Below the pieces are notes generated by a model that ran no database searches, was not told the origin of the DNA, and saw only the letters and a list, made by a program, of their open reading frames with translations. A DNA stretch of 64,000 nucleotides from Macropodus opercularis (Eukaryota > Chordata > Actinopteri > Anabantiformes > Osphronemidae), in assembly GCA_030770545.1 (NCBI GenBank), contig CM061102.1, forward strand, positions 9,971,501 through 10,035,500. Direction: 5' to 3'. Positions within the stretch are counted from its first letter, which is position 1. Each line of letters opens with the position of its first letter. A program made the position numbers and the translations under genes. Positions 1 to 46,300 of this stretch are shown here, in pieces.

Positions 1-3000
1 AAAAGCTTCCAGCTGAAAGAGATGCCCTGGTATTGAAGCACATCCATTTCGTCTATCATCCTACCAAGGAGACTTGCCCCAGCAGTCCTCACTGTGTAGA
101 CTCTAAAATTGAACACCTCTTAGCTTCACGTTTTCCTACATGTTACCCCTTTTTTGATGTGAAACCTCATTTTGGGGACACAAAGGCTGACAGAATTAAC
201 CTTGTCATACTAGGGAAGGATGGGCTGGCCAGAGAATTTGCCAATGAGATTAGGGCTCTCTGCACAAATGATGACTGGTACGTGTTAGATGGGAAGATGT
301 ATGAATTGACACTGCGCCCCATTGAAGGAAATGTGCGTCTTCCAGTAAATTCTTTCCACACCCCCACTTTCACCCCGCATGGATGCTTGTGTCTGTATAA
401 TTCAAAAGAGTCTCTTTCCTACGTTGTGGAAAGCCTGGAGCGGATTAGGGAATCAACTCTAGGTCGAAAGGATAGCCAGCTAGCACAATTGCCAACATCA
501 TTGCTTTTAGTCACTAAAAGGGGTGTAGGATCATATGTGGATATAGGTCGAGAAACTGCCTTAAACCTAATTACACAGGGACAGCAGGTTGCAAGGAGAC
601 TGCAGTGTAGCTTTCTAGACCCCGCCTCCCCCGGTGTGGGCTATGGACATAATGTTAATGAGACTCAAATCAACCAAGTGCTGAGGGGCCTTCTGGACAT
701 TAGGAGGAGCACATCCTTTAGTAGCATCTCTCCACCTCTCCTCCCTGAGCCACCAGGTCTCAGAGACTCTCCTCATCAGCCGGTAACAGAAGCTGATCTT
801 CGCATCGTCATGTGCTTAATGTGTGGAGACTCCTATGACACTGAGCAGCTTCTGTCCCCTTTCCTAATGCATCAGCACTGTAGGCCCATGTCCAATAGTG
901 GCACCTCTGTATTGCTGGAACAGACAGTCGGTGGACACAAACTGGCTATAGAGCTGTCTCTACTCTCATATCATGCCTCGTTCACTTTGCGGAAGAGCAG
1001 GTTAGTGCACGGATACATTGCCGCATACTCGGTCTCCCGAAAAGCCTCCCTAGAGACCCTATGTGCGTTCTTGTGTGAGGTTCAGGACATCATCCCAATT
1101 CAGCTGTTGGCAGTGGGAGATAGTCAGGCAGAGCTTACTGACAGTGACTTTGCCTGTGAACAGCTGATCCAGGGGGAGGAGCTAGCTCATGAAATTGAAG
1201 GTCGCTTCAATAGTGTGGTGTGTGGGTCTGGAGGGGTGGTGGGAGGCCTGCACAGGATAGAAATGTTCCATTCTTTTCTGATGGAAGTGGTAGAGAAGCG
1301 CAACATTGTAGAGGCCACACACATGTACGACAATGTTGCTGAAGCATGCACCAATGAAAATGTGTACTCCCCACGCTGCAGTTCCCCCAGCCCTGTCACC
1401 ATGTTCCTTGATTCAGAAGATGATGTAGACCCGTCACCCCCATACTACGATGGAACGCTCACTTCACATAGTGGAGGCTTTAACCTTCCCGATTTAGATT
1501 CCAGTGACATATCTGTCATTTCTGATATCAGAGACTTTGAAAACAAACTCAACAACAAAGTCCCCCCTCAAGTCAGAGTCAAACCAGGTGTCACTTTTGA
1601 TTTTCGGAAGGTGAGTCGTAACCCGTATATGGATACACTAGGACACCGTCGCTCCCTCCCCTCTGCTGTTACCTGGGTTCCTGGTGGGGATGTGGGCTAC
1701 GATCCCTCAGACTATGCCGAACCCATGGATGCTGTTTCGAAACCACGCCCTAGCAACGAAGAGATAATCTACTCTGTGCCACATGACAGCACACAAGGCA
1801 AAATCATCACCATCCGCAACTCCAACAGGATGCACTCCAATGGAAATGGCTCAGATAGTGAAGCCGACAGCAGCTCTCTAGAGCGAAGGAGGAAGTTCTC
1901 TGCAGTGGGGGTGAAGCCACGTCTGTACCGTGACCGCTCCAAGCGGCTTGGAAAGTTCAGCAGTTTCCGCACAAGCTTCATAGGAAGTGACGATGAGATG
2001 GGCGCTCTCACAAAGTCCAAGGAAGATGACTATGGGACCCTGAAAGGTGAAAGCCTTGTCAATGAGGAGAGCGAGGATCCAAAAAAGAGAAACATTCTGA
2101 AGAGCCTGCGACGAACAGCCAAGGTATGTGTTGTTTTAACATTATCATATCATTGAATAGTCACTAATACTAATATTTATTGCGATTTGTAACTATATGT
2201 CTTGGGCAGGGTCTTGACATGAAACTTGTGGGAGGAAATTATTTGCTCCTGATGAAGAAAAAGACATTTTGTTAAAAGCCCACAAGTGCCACTTATTATC
2301 AACACAGTTATTTGTGGTTGAGTCTTCTGTCTTTGTTTGTTTGCAGAAAACCAGACCAAAGCCACGTCCAGCTATCCCCAAGCCCCTGGAAAGCAATTAC
2401 TTTGGGGTCCCTTTAGTGAATGTGGTATCCCTAGACAGACCTATCCCAGTCTTCATCGAGAAGTGTGTGCGTTTCATTGAGACAACAGGTAAGTTGTTTT
2501 GTGTTTTAATATCATTAACCATCTACTTTGTGTTCTGTTTGCCATGTAATTAACTGCCTGTCTAATCAAAGAAAAAGACAAGCAACTGATTGTTCGCTGT
2601 TCAGTATAGCTACTGTGTGACATTGTTCGTAAAAGCAGGGCTGTTTATGAGTCACCCAAACATAAATCTTCTTAATCAGGGCTCCTGTTCATGACCAGAG
2701 TGTGATGTGAAAGTCCTACAAGTGTTTATTCGGCACTCAGAAACTGCCAGCATCTGTATCGTCATGGATGTTTTCAAGGCGGCTAATGAAGTGTTTGTGC
2801 TTCGCTTATTTCCCACTGTGCCCCCCTGCTTCTTCCCCTTTCTCTCTGCTGCGTTCTGATTTTTCCTCAGGCCTGAATACAGAGGGTTTGTACCGCGTAA
2901 GCGGGAACAAGTCAGAGATGGAAAGCATGCAGAGGCAGTTTGAACAGGGTGAGTTGCTCATCAGACTTGTTTGAACCAGCTGTTTGACATGTAATTACAC

Positions 3001-4093
3001 GTCTGTCTAATCAAAACATAAACAGTTACCAAAGGAAAGTGACATGCAACTGATTGTTTGGTTTCGATGACAGCTGCTGTTTATGGGCTTATTTTCTCGC
3101 GTCCTTTTAACTCCCTCACTCTGCTCGCGTAGACCACGGATTAGACCTGGTGGAGAAAGACTTCTCTATGAACACTGTGGCTGGAGCCCTCAAAAGCTTC
3201 TTCGCTGAGCTGCCTGAGCCCCTGGTGCCTTCTGCTCTGCAGGTGGACCTACTGGATGCTTTCAGTAAGCAAACACTGCTGGGCTGGGAGGGTCTTTACG
3301 AGAACATAAAAAGATTATTTGTGTAGGAGGGAACAGAGTAAGGAAGGTTTTGGCAGACTGACTTTGCTCTGTTTTAATGTTGACAAGAAGAAGTTCATGA
3401 TATTGTGTAGTGACACCTATGTCTCAGATTAGTTTTATGGGAACCTTTCTGTGTGCAGAAATCAGTGACAGAGAACAGAGGTTATATACCATGAAGGATG
3501 TCCTGAGGAGGTTCCCCAGGGAGAATTATGATGTTTTCAAATATGTGGTGACCCACTTACACAAGTAAGTTCTTTGTCTACGGTTTAAAATCACTGTCAT
3601 TGTTGCTTTGCGCTTCTGTAGTAAACACCCATGTGTGATTCTTCCACAATGAATAAATTGGTGTGTGTTTGCTTTTTAAAGGGTGAGCCAGCTGAACAGG
3701 GTGAACTTGATGACCAGTGAAAACTTGTCCATCTGCTTCTGGCCCACCCTCATGAGGCCAGATTTCTCCACTATGGATGCTCTGACAGCCACACGCACCT
3801 ACCAGACAATCATTGAAACATTCATCCACCAGTGTGCATTCTTCTTCTACAACCAGTCCCTCCTCGACTCCCCCACCGGTCTCGCAGGCCTCCCTGCCTC
3901 ACCCACCACCACCCTCAGCGGGAGCTCTGCCTATTCTTGTTACCGCTCCTCTCCTTCCCACGCCACCACACACTTCAGCCCCCTGCAGCAGTCCCCGCCC
4001 ACCACACCCCAGTCTCCCCTGCAGTCGCTGCTCCCCCCCCTCCACCAGCACCCCCACTCCCACCATTCTCCTGCTGAACAAGAGACACTGTGA
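1..4093 (+). CDS. arhgap35: Rho GTPase-activating protein 35 (p190A RhoGAP), 3' part, 5' end outside window
   Basis: Exons 3-2123 (open from the window edge), 2347-2488, 2871-2948, 3133-3264, 3459-3564 and 3682-4093 (TGA). All introns are GT-AG and the join stays in frame, giving 996 visible residues. The protein turns off RhoA-family GTPases at membranes and adhesions. The huge first exon holds the pseudo-GTPase region and the protrusion arm. Both p120RasGAP-docking tyrosines are there: DPSDYAEPMD near 1707-1737 and EEIIYSVPHDSTQGK near 1756-1800. The catalytic RhoGAP domain runs from ESNYFGVPL (2390) through GLYRVSGNKSE, whose Arg is the finger residue, to NLMTSENLSICFWPTLMRPDF in the last exon. 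The tail ends in a Pro/Ser segment (TPQSPLQSLLPP) like the GSK3/ERK-regulated tail of mammalian p190A. p190B (ARHGAP5) is the alternative; the tail and tyrosine contexts favour p190A. Which teleost copy (a or b) cannot be told. Confidence 0.95.
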
Positions 4094-6345
4094 GAGACAA
4101 TGAAATGAAACCACGTGTGCCCATGATGATGCTGGACCTTATCACCAACACACACGAAAAAAAGAAAAGAAATGTGCACTTGCACACTGCATTTTTGATC
4201 ATGGACAACCAAGGTTATGACAAGTGGACACGGGACCTGTCTGAGAACTTTCCCCAACCTGCCATTTGTATCCATACATGCGTGCATCATGGCAGGCTAA
4301 CAGCAGTTACTCTTCCTCTGCTCTCTGAGCCCCGACCGCCTGGGTTTGACATCAGGGCCTGAGTGGAGGACAGAGGTCACTGTCTTAACAAGCCTCTTCT
4401 CTGTCAGCAGCCACCACTTATCCTACACTACCAAGAAATAGAAACCTCTATGCCAAGCTGGAACAAGTGATTTGTGGCCACCACGTTTTTATCTGTGTAA
4501 AAATGTTTTAGTTTTTATTTCTCATGAAAGTACTGCCACTGGATTTATGTTCCTCTGTAGGTCCTTTGGGCAGGAGTTTGCCTCATACAGCAGGGGTTCC
4601 TCTGCCTGCCTTTTGGGGTTTCGCTCGTCGGCTCTGTTTGAGGGGTCAGCATGGGGAGGGAAGGGAAAAGGAGGGTACACATCCAGGGATGCACTTTAAT
4701 GATCACTGTTGTTTTTCCCTCAAAAGGGTTTTTTTGTTGACATGCTGTTTTTTTGTGTGTTTTTAATTTCACAGCTCAAACAGCCATACTCATTGCCTCT
4801 TCAGAGCGCTGGCAGATCAAACATTGTTTACATCAAACTTGTTTTGTATCCACAAACTTATCTGAAGCACTTTTTAATAGTGTAGTATTGAATCTGAAAA
4901 AATGCCACATTGCCGAATTGTCCATAGTGTTTAGTGGTTGAGTGTGGCATCTGTGCAGGCTTGTGAAACAAGATCCTTTTGTAAAAACTTAAGTTCCTTA
5001 AGTGGATCCAGAGGTTCAGTTTTAGGTTAATGAGAAATCTGAATCTGCTCATATCCCTCATTCATCCAGCCATGTGAAAAATAGTTTTCTTTAGAGTTTG
5101 TCCTCTATGTAGCTGTTGGTTAATCAGAGTGGATGTGTAGACCGATTTAAAACCTCTGATATTATATCAGAGATCAGTCAAGTGAAGGAGAACTTTTTGC
5201 CATTTTGAATGTGTAACCAAGTCATACCATAACACAACTCTACATTTCCATTGTGTCCATAGAAACCAAAAGCTTGAAACATGATCGGTTGCTGGATGTG
5301 TTGCTGTGGCTGTCTATCAAACCAAGCTCTCTGTAATCATCTAATATTAAGGACCTTTAACTTGGAAGGTTTCGTATTCTCGACGCACTGTTACTGCTTG
5401 TCCTGCTTTACAATACAACCGCCAGTAGAAGTTAAATATTTGTGAATGAGACACATTCAGGAAGCACCAACAGCTGTTTACCTGCTCTAGTGAATTAGTT
5501 TTGTGCTGGTATATTATCCTCCCTCTCATGAAAAAAGCAGCACATTTTCAGCAGTAGCACTGAAATGAAGTTGATGAACCTGGTCAATTTGACCATTAAA
5601 TGAGAGAAAGTACTGTCTTTTCAATGGGACTGAGAAAAAACAGGTTTACCGGTTTTGGGATTGTGACCTTATTATGGTTCTTGTTTGCAACACCAACCAG
5701 ATAGGTGGGATCGTGTACAAGTATTTGGGATTGTCATTTCTGGTACGAATTGCTGTGCTGTCAGAAGTCATTGTATGTGTTCATCAGACTACACTGAGGG
5801 CTCTTCTCATACTACTCAGAGTTTAAAGATGTAACATTAAGACTGGCAGAGAACCAACTAAGCATCGGTCCCATTATAACACAGATCCTGGGAATGTAGA
5901 ACGGTACTGCATCTCTTGACTTCTGACGCAAACTTGGCAAATCTGTTGTGAAATGAGCAAAACGTAAGTGCATACTACTCTATAATGGTTGTTTATTTGT
6001 ATGTTGGGGAACACCACCCTTTAGTCAATGGTAGAAAACATTTCTAGTGTGTATTTCAATGATTGAAAGTCCATTTTTACAATTTTTTGTGAATGGTTCC
6101 AGGCCACTTAAGTTTAGTGCATGATTTAAAACACATCTAGGGAGATGGATGAAAGCCTCTTCTTGTTTTAAAAACATGAAATTAGCGTGAGAACAAGACA
6201 AATAATAAAGTGATATAGCTAAAATATGAAAATGATGTACTGTGCACCAAGAGCAAACCATGGAATCTGACTGAGAGTAGTGATTGAAGATGAAGGCCTT
6301 ATGTGAACTGTATAATAGTTAATAAATGAAACTTGTGAAATTTTC
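4094..6345 (+). other. arhgap35: arhgap35 3' untranslated region
   Basis: This non-coding stretch follows the arhgap35 stop and runs to an AATAAA hexamer. It has AT-rich composition, many stops in all frames, and no splice-bounded coding exon that I could support. The end is placed about 20 nt after the hexamer; the GT-rich stretch beyond about 6355 fits a downstream cleavage element. The real cleavage site is inferred. Confidence 0.7.
6321..6326 (+). terminator. polyadenylation signal AATAAA of arhgap35
   Basis: Canonical AATAAA in the sense strand of arhgap35, followed within 30-50 nt by T- and GT-rich sequence. It is the first canonical hexamer followed by such sequence that I noticed after the stop codon. 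Confidence 0.6.
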
Positions 6346-6721
6346 CCCAGCCTTCTTGTACTGCCTGTGTATGTTTCATTGCATGGTTTAGTACTTGAAA
6401 GCTATACCCAGCCATTGTTTACATAGTTGATATGATATTGGAGCTTTAAAGAATGAAAAATTAATGTTTAGAAATGAATACACTGTGCAAAGCTACATAA
6501 TCAGCCCTAATCAGGCTAATAGGTTTGTTGCCTAAACGTCTTAGTATTATGTGAAACTAAAGGCGGAGGCAAATGACAGTTATTTTGAAAAGTGCTACTT
6601 TACGCTGCTGTCATCTGACAACATATTAGACAGGCTGTTATCTTCATTTTCTGCTTTGGAGAAATGAAGTGTAGTATAAACTCTTTTCTTGAAGACATCT
6701 TTTTAAAGAAACAGCAATGAC

Positions 6722-6741
6722 ATTATTATTATTATTATTAT
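6722..6741 (+). repeat. (ATT)n trinucleotide repeat
   Basis: Six to seven ATT units in the spacer after arhgap35. Confidence 0.8.
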
Positions 6742-6971
6742 GATAATGACAACAGCGTAATGCGCAGGTGGATCGTATACAGTACATGTTATATGCAGAA
6801 AGAGCTCTGCTTCAGGAACTACACGCTGTAGGATTTCTGCAAAGGTGCAGTTGACCGTGGAAAACATCAATTATTCACAGCATATCGTCATGAATGAACG
6901 CACTCTTTTGCTAGAATACTTTCGTCACACTATCTGTTAACCCAAGTGCAGGGTCTCAGACCTGATGACAT

Positions 6972-6990
6972 GTCGCCATCTTGTGGCTGC
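6972..6990 (-). promoter_or_regulatory. CTCF-like motif candidate
   Basis: Read on the minus strand the site is CAGCCACAAGATGGCGACA, close to the vertebrate CTCF core (CCASYAGRKGGCRS). It lies between the convergent genes. This is a motif match by eye only. Confidence 0.3.
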
Positions 6991-7285
6991 ACAGCAGCAG
7001 CCAAGAGGATGCAGGCATCTTAGTGCCACATGTCTTCAAAGCAGTAGATACGTATGTACAGGAAAACAGTGTTGGTTTCTTACTGGTCCCTGTGCTATTG
7101 TGTCATTGTTAATTATTATTAATTTCAACTCAGCTCCAATTTATACCTCACATGCAGTGACAAACATTTTCAAAAGTTCTTATCAGTTTTCTTAATTTCT
7201 GTTAGAGTTTCTTCCTCTGCTACATCTGTGTTATATACACACAACCCGTTGAAAAGGACAGAAGACCTGATGTATGAAAGATAGC

Positions 7286-7291
7286 TTTATT
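7286..7291 (-). terminator. distal polyadenylation signal of dscaml1
   Basis: AATAAA on the minus strand (context GCAATAAAGC). The AATAAA at 9102-9107 is a proximal alternative. Usage is inferred. Confidence 0.5.
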
Positions 7292-8063
7292 GCACAAGGT
7301 GTTAGAATGATCTTTTTAGTTTTTGCTTTCTTTTCATAGAAAATGTACTTTTGAACACAAGCAATTGCTATAACAAGCAACTCAAACAAATGTTTGGGAT
7401 ACCCTCAACATTGTTTTTTTGTTTTGTTTTTGATTTTCATACATTTTTTTCCTTCGGTTTTTCCCTTTTAGCAAGCATGCAACAACTTTTTTGAGGATGA
7501 ACAAAATACAAAATAATAATAAAAAAGTAAATAGGACAAATGACAACATCAAAAGACCTTTAAAAAAGAATAAAAATTCAACAAATTAGTATCAAAAACA
7601 TAAAGGGAAAGACATTGTTTTGCCCATTACAGAAGTAAAATATTTCATTTTTGATACTATTTCAATTTTTGAAACTGGGGAATTCATTCATGTGTCCCCT
7701 GATTTATTCTGACGAAAATAGCTCTTCATACAAAACTGTGTTTTATGTACAAGACTTAATCTATAAACAACACTGACACGTAGAGATGATGGGTCTAATA
7801 TGTTTAGGGTGGTGAATTCTTACTTCAATTTATCTTGTGAGCGTCTGATTGACCAACTCTAATCCTGTATATACACATTACATTAATAGTTTCGGTGACG
7901 AAAAGAGCTACAAGTCCCTGAAATTCACTGGCTGAACTGGTTTTAGCCATAGGTCACATACCTTAGTACTGGTTGACCTGTGGAACCTAAATTTGTACCT
8001 AAACCCCAAATAAATTATAACTAGTATTAGAAATCTAAATCAACAGACCAATAACCCCCCTAA

Positions 8064-8083
8064 ACAAACAAACAAACAAACCA
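8064..8083 (+). repeat. (AAAC)n tetranucleotide repeat
   Basis: Five AAAC units inside the dscaml1 3'UTR interval. Confidence 0.8.
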
Positions 8084-8366
8084 AATGCAAATGGATAAAT
8101 AAATATAAGCCATTATAAGGAAATGCTTTAAAAAGTCATCCCAGGTTCTTGTTTGAATGTACATTTGCGCAGAATGAAGGGATAAAGCAGGACATATACA
8201 GTACTTCAGACAGGGCAACAACAAACATATCAATTGAGTGAACGTTATATAAATTTTAAAACTGAACTCCCTGACATACAATATAACATCTCTCAACAGT
8301 ATATTAATTTACTTCATTCACATCATAATAGGGACTCCTTCAGCTCCTTTTGTTCTTTCTTTGCAG

Positions 8367-8472
8367 GGCAATAGTTGGCTCAGTGGCACTTGGGCTGACT
8401 GTGATGCTGGTAGGATGCGTTACTACATCTGTGGCCGTCTGTCTCTGCCATCCACGCAAACACAGGCCTTAA
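8367..8472 (+). CDS. Orphan candidate 3' exon encoding a membrane-spanning segment
   Basis: A pyrimidine-rich tract ending in TTTCTTTGCAG (acceptor AG at 8365-8366) is followed by one open frame. It begins GCA ATA GTT GGC and ends CAC AGG CCT TAA. The 34 full codons give about 27 uncharged, strongly hydrophobic residues starting AIVGSVALGLTVMLVGCV and then HPRKHRP and stop. That is the expected shape of a type I membrane protein C terminus: helix, basic stop-transfer residues, short tail. I found no matching upstream exon in 4.1-8.3 kb and recognise no family; it does not look like FXYD or MPZ-type tails. It overlaps the dscaml1 3'UTR on the opposite strand. It may be a real terminal exon of an unseen gene, a pseudogene remnant, or chance. 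Confidence 0.3.
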
Positions 8473-9754
8473 TACTGTATCATAACTCAAGCCTGTAACG
8501 CAGCAACCCTCCTCCCAATGTAAATCATATTTGGAGACACTGATTTGGTTTCTGAATGTTATTGTATTTACCAGTGCGTCAGACTTACAAGCGAACTATT
8601 GTCCAACAACCGACCTCCTCATGAGCGGGCTTAAATAACATTACAGAGACTTGCTGCCAGCATTGTTTCCAGTGAACACACGCATCGCTGTACGAAGCGA
8701 CGGCTTTCAACCTGTTCACCCAGCTACAACCACGTTGCTTTTCCCAGCTAAACATAAGCGTTTGGAAAGGGTCCCTCTCTTTTCTTAGTCACTCTACACA
8801 CAGTAACATACAGAAGATCCTGTGTACAGTATATACTAAACTTTGACTTTCTTTAGTCCAACCTTTTCTAAAATGTCTGTCTTCTTTTAAAATTCATGAT
8901 TGAGCGATTGTCTCATTCTTAAATTTGACATTAATGTTACATTTCTGTATATACTACTACACTATTGTAGTACATACATTTTATACTTTGTCATAATTTT
9001 ACTTAAATGTCAGTAATATACCTACATAGAAATATATATGTTAATTCTTTATAATACCAAATATTCTCTATTTATAATGTGAGAAATGATATTGTAGCTG
9101 CTTTATTTGGGTTGTCACGATTTGTTTAAAAATGCAGTTCAGCTGGAGAGAGATTCGTGGGGAACGTTATTGTGATTGTGGGAAATGAGCGTGAATAATT
9201 TGATTTGGATTCATTATTAAGAGTACAAACCTGCCAATAGTCATATGGGATTTTAAGAGACACACAGGGGATGAGAGATACAGTTTAAATAGGGAACTCA
9301 ACAGGACGGCTTGCAAAGTGACGATAATACTCAAACTATGAAGGACAGTATACTGTATGTGTGCGTATGACAGGATGGCCACACGGCTTCATACTGGCTA
9401 TCGCAGTCTCCGTCATCATAAACACAGAGCGTGTACCCTTAGTTATAGTCAATGTTTCCAAATCACCTCCTTTTTTTGTTGCTGTGACAACTGAGCGAAG
9501 CTGAGCACCAGCCGGCTGGAACTGTTAGTTGGAGTTAGTAGTTCATTCATAGAGTCCCAGGGGAACATGAAAAGTAGGGTTAGCTGGGTCTGTCTGTGAG
9601 AGCACCTATCCCCAGGAGAATTAGACGGGATACTAGGCAGTTCACCATCAACTGGGTTTACACTGTGGCAAGATGGTGACATGCCCTTTCTGGCCCAGAC
9701 GGAAGCGTGCCAGAGCGGGGCTGGGGCTGCAGTGGGAGTCAGCGGGCTACAGGG

Positions 9755-45711
<35,957 letters not shown>

Positions 45712-46300
45712 GCCATAAAGAGCAGGTGTATTTTTCAGGAATATTTGGCAATCCTGGCAGGCGTGAGGCGCGGTTTTGTGGCCAGGCGGGTCTCCGTGCT
45801 GGACTGGCGACTGTGCTCCCCGGAGGTCTCTCCAGCCCTGCTGCCCCGCTAAGCAAGGAGGGGAAATGAGAGGCGCCCCGGCCCCGCCCATGTCCCCTCC
45901 TCTCCTCTCAACACTACCGCGTACACAAATCCATCTTTCCTTATGAAACGCCGCGGAACGATGGGCCTCAGCTGAAAGTGATTTGAGCTGAAAAGTGGGT
46001 TTTGTTCCGTTTGTGTCCAAATTGCCAGGTTCTGTGAGCGCTGGAGCTGCGCAGCGAGCTCTGTTGGCACCTTGGAGAGCGCGCCCACCTGTGCGCCCCT
46101 GACAACCGCGTTTTTCTTGCGCAATTTGGACCGAGAAGAGCCGCTCGGACTTTGACGAACAACGCAAAAAACGTGTCCAAATTTTCCCTCTAACTTGGGG
46201 GTTTAATCGTGGGGGCGACAGGGCACAGCTCGGATCCGCCAGCGCCGTTCTTTGTCTTTCGGAGCCATGAAACGTGCGTAGACATTTGCGCACAGAAATG
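45712..46300 (-). promoter_or_regulatory. dscaml1: dscaml1 5'UTR and probable CpG-rich promoter region
   Basis: The sequence upstream of the start is clearly richer in G+C and CpG than its surroundings, with several GCGC clusters at 46020-46150. The reading frame of the start codon stays open back to about 46290, with an in-frame ATG at 45891. The transcription start cannot be placed; no convincing TATA box was seen. Confidence 0.4.

Larger units (their letters stand above)
6346..7265. other. Intergenic spacer between convergent arhgap35 and dscaml1
   Basis: About 0.9 kb between the inferred 3' ends of two convergent genes. It contains a short ATT repeat (6722-6741) and a CTCF-like motif at 6972-6990. 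No coding exon was recognised. Confidence 0.5.
7266..9754 (-). other. dscaml1: dscaml1 3' untranslated region
   Basis: Sense-strand (minus) sequence after the TAG at 9755-9757. It is AT-rich and non-coding, and runs to a canonical AATAAA at 7286-7291 (TTTATT on the plus strand). A closer AATAAA at 9102-9107 could give a short 3'UTR of about 670 nt. A Pumilio-type octamer UGUAUAUA lies at 7868-7875 in the sense strand. A plus-strand candidate exon (8367-8472) lies antisense within this interval. Confidence 0.6.

Noticed and set aside
3813..4103. Alternative plus-strand frames over the end of arhgap35
   Set aside because: They overlap the true RhoGAP tail exon in other frames. The GC-rich Pro/Ser coding sequence keeps other frames open.
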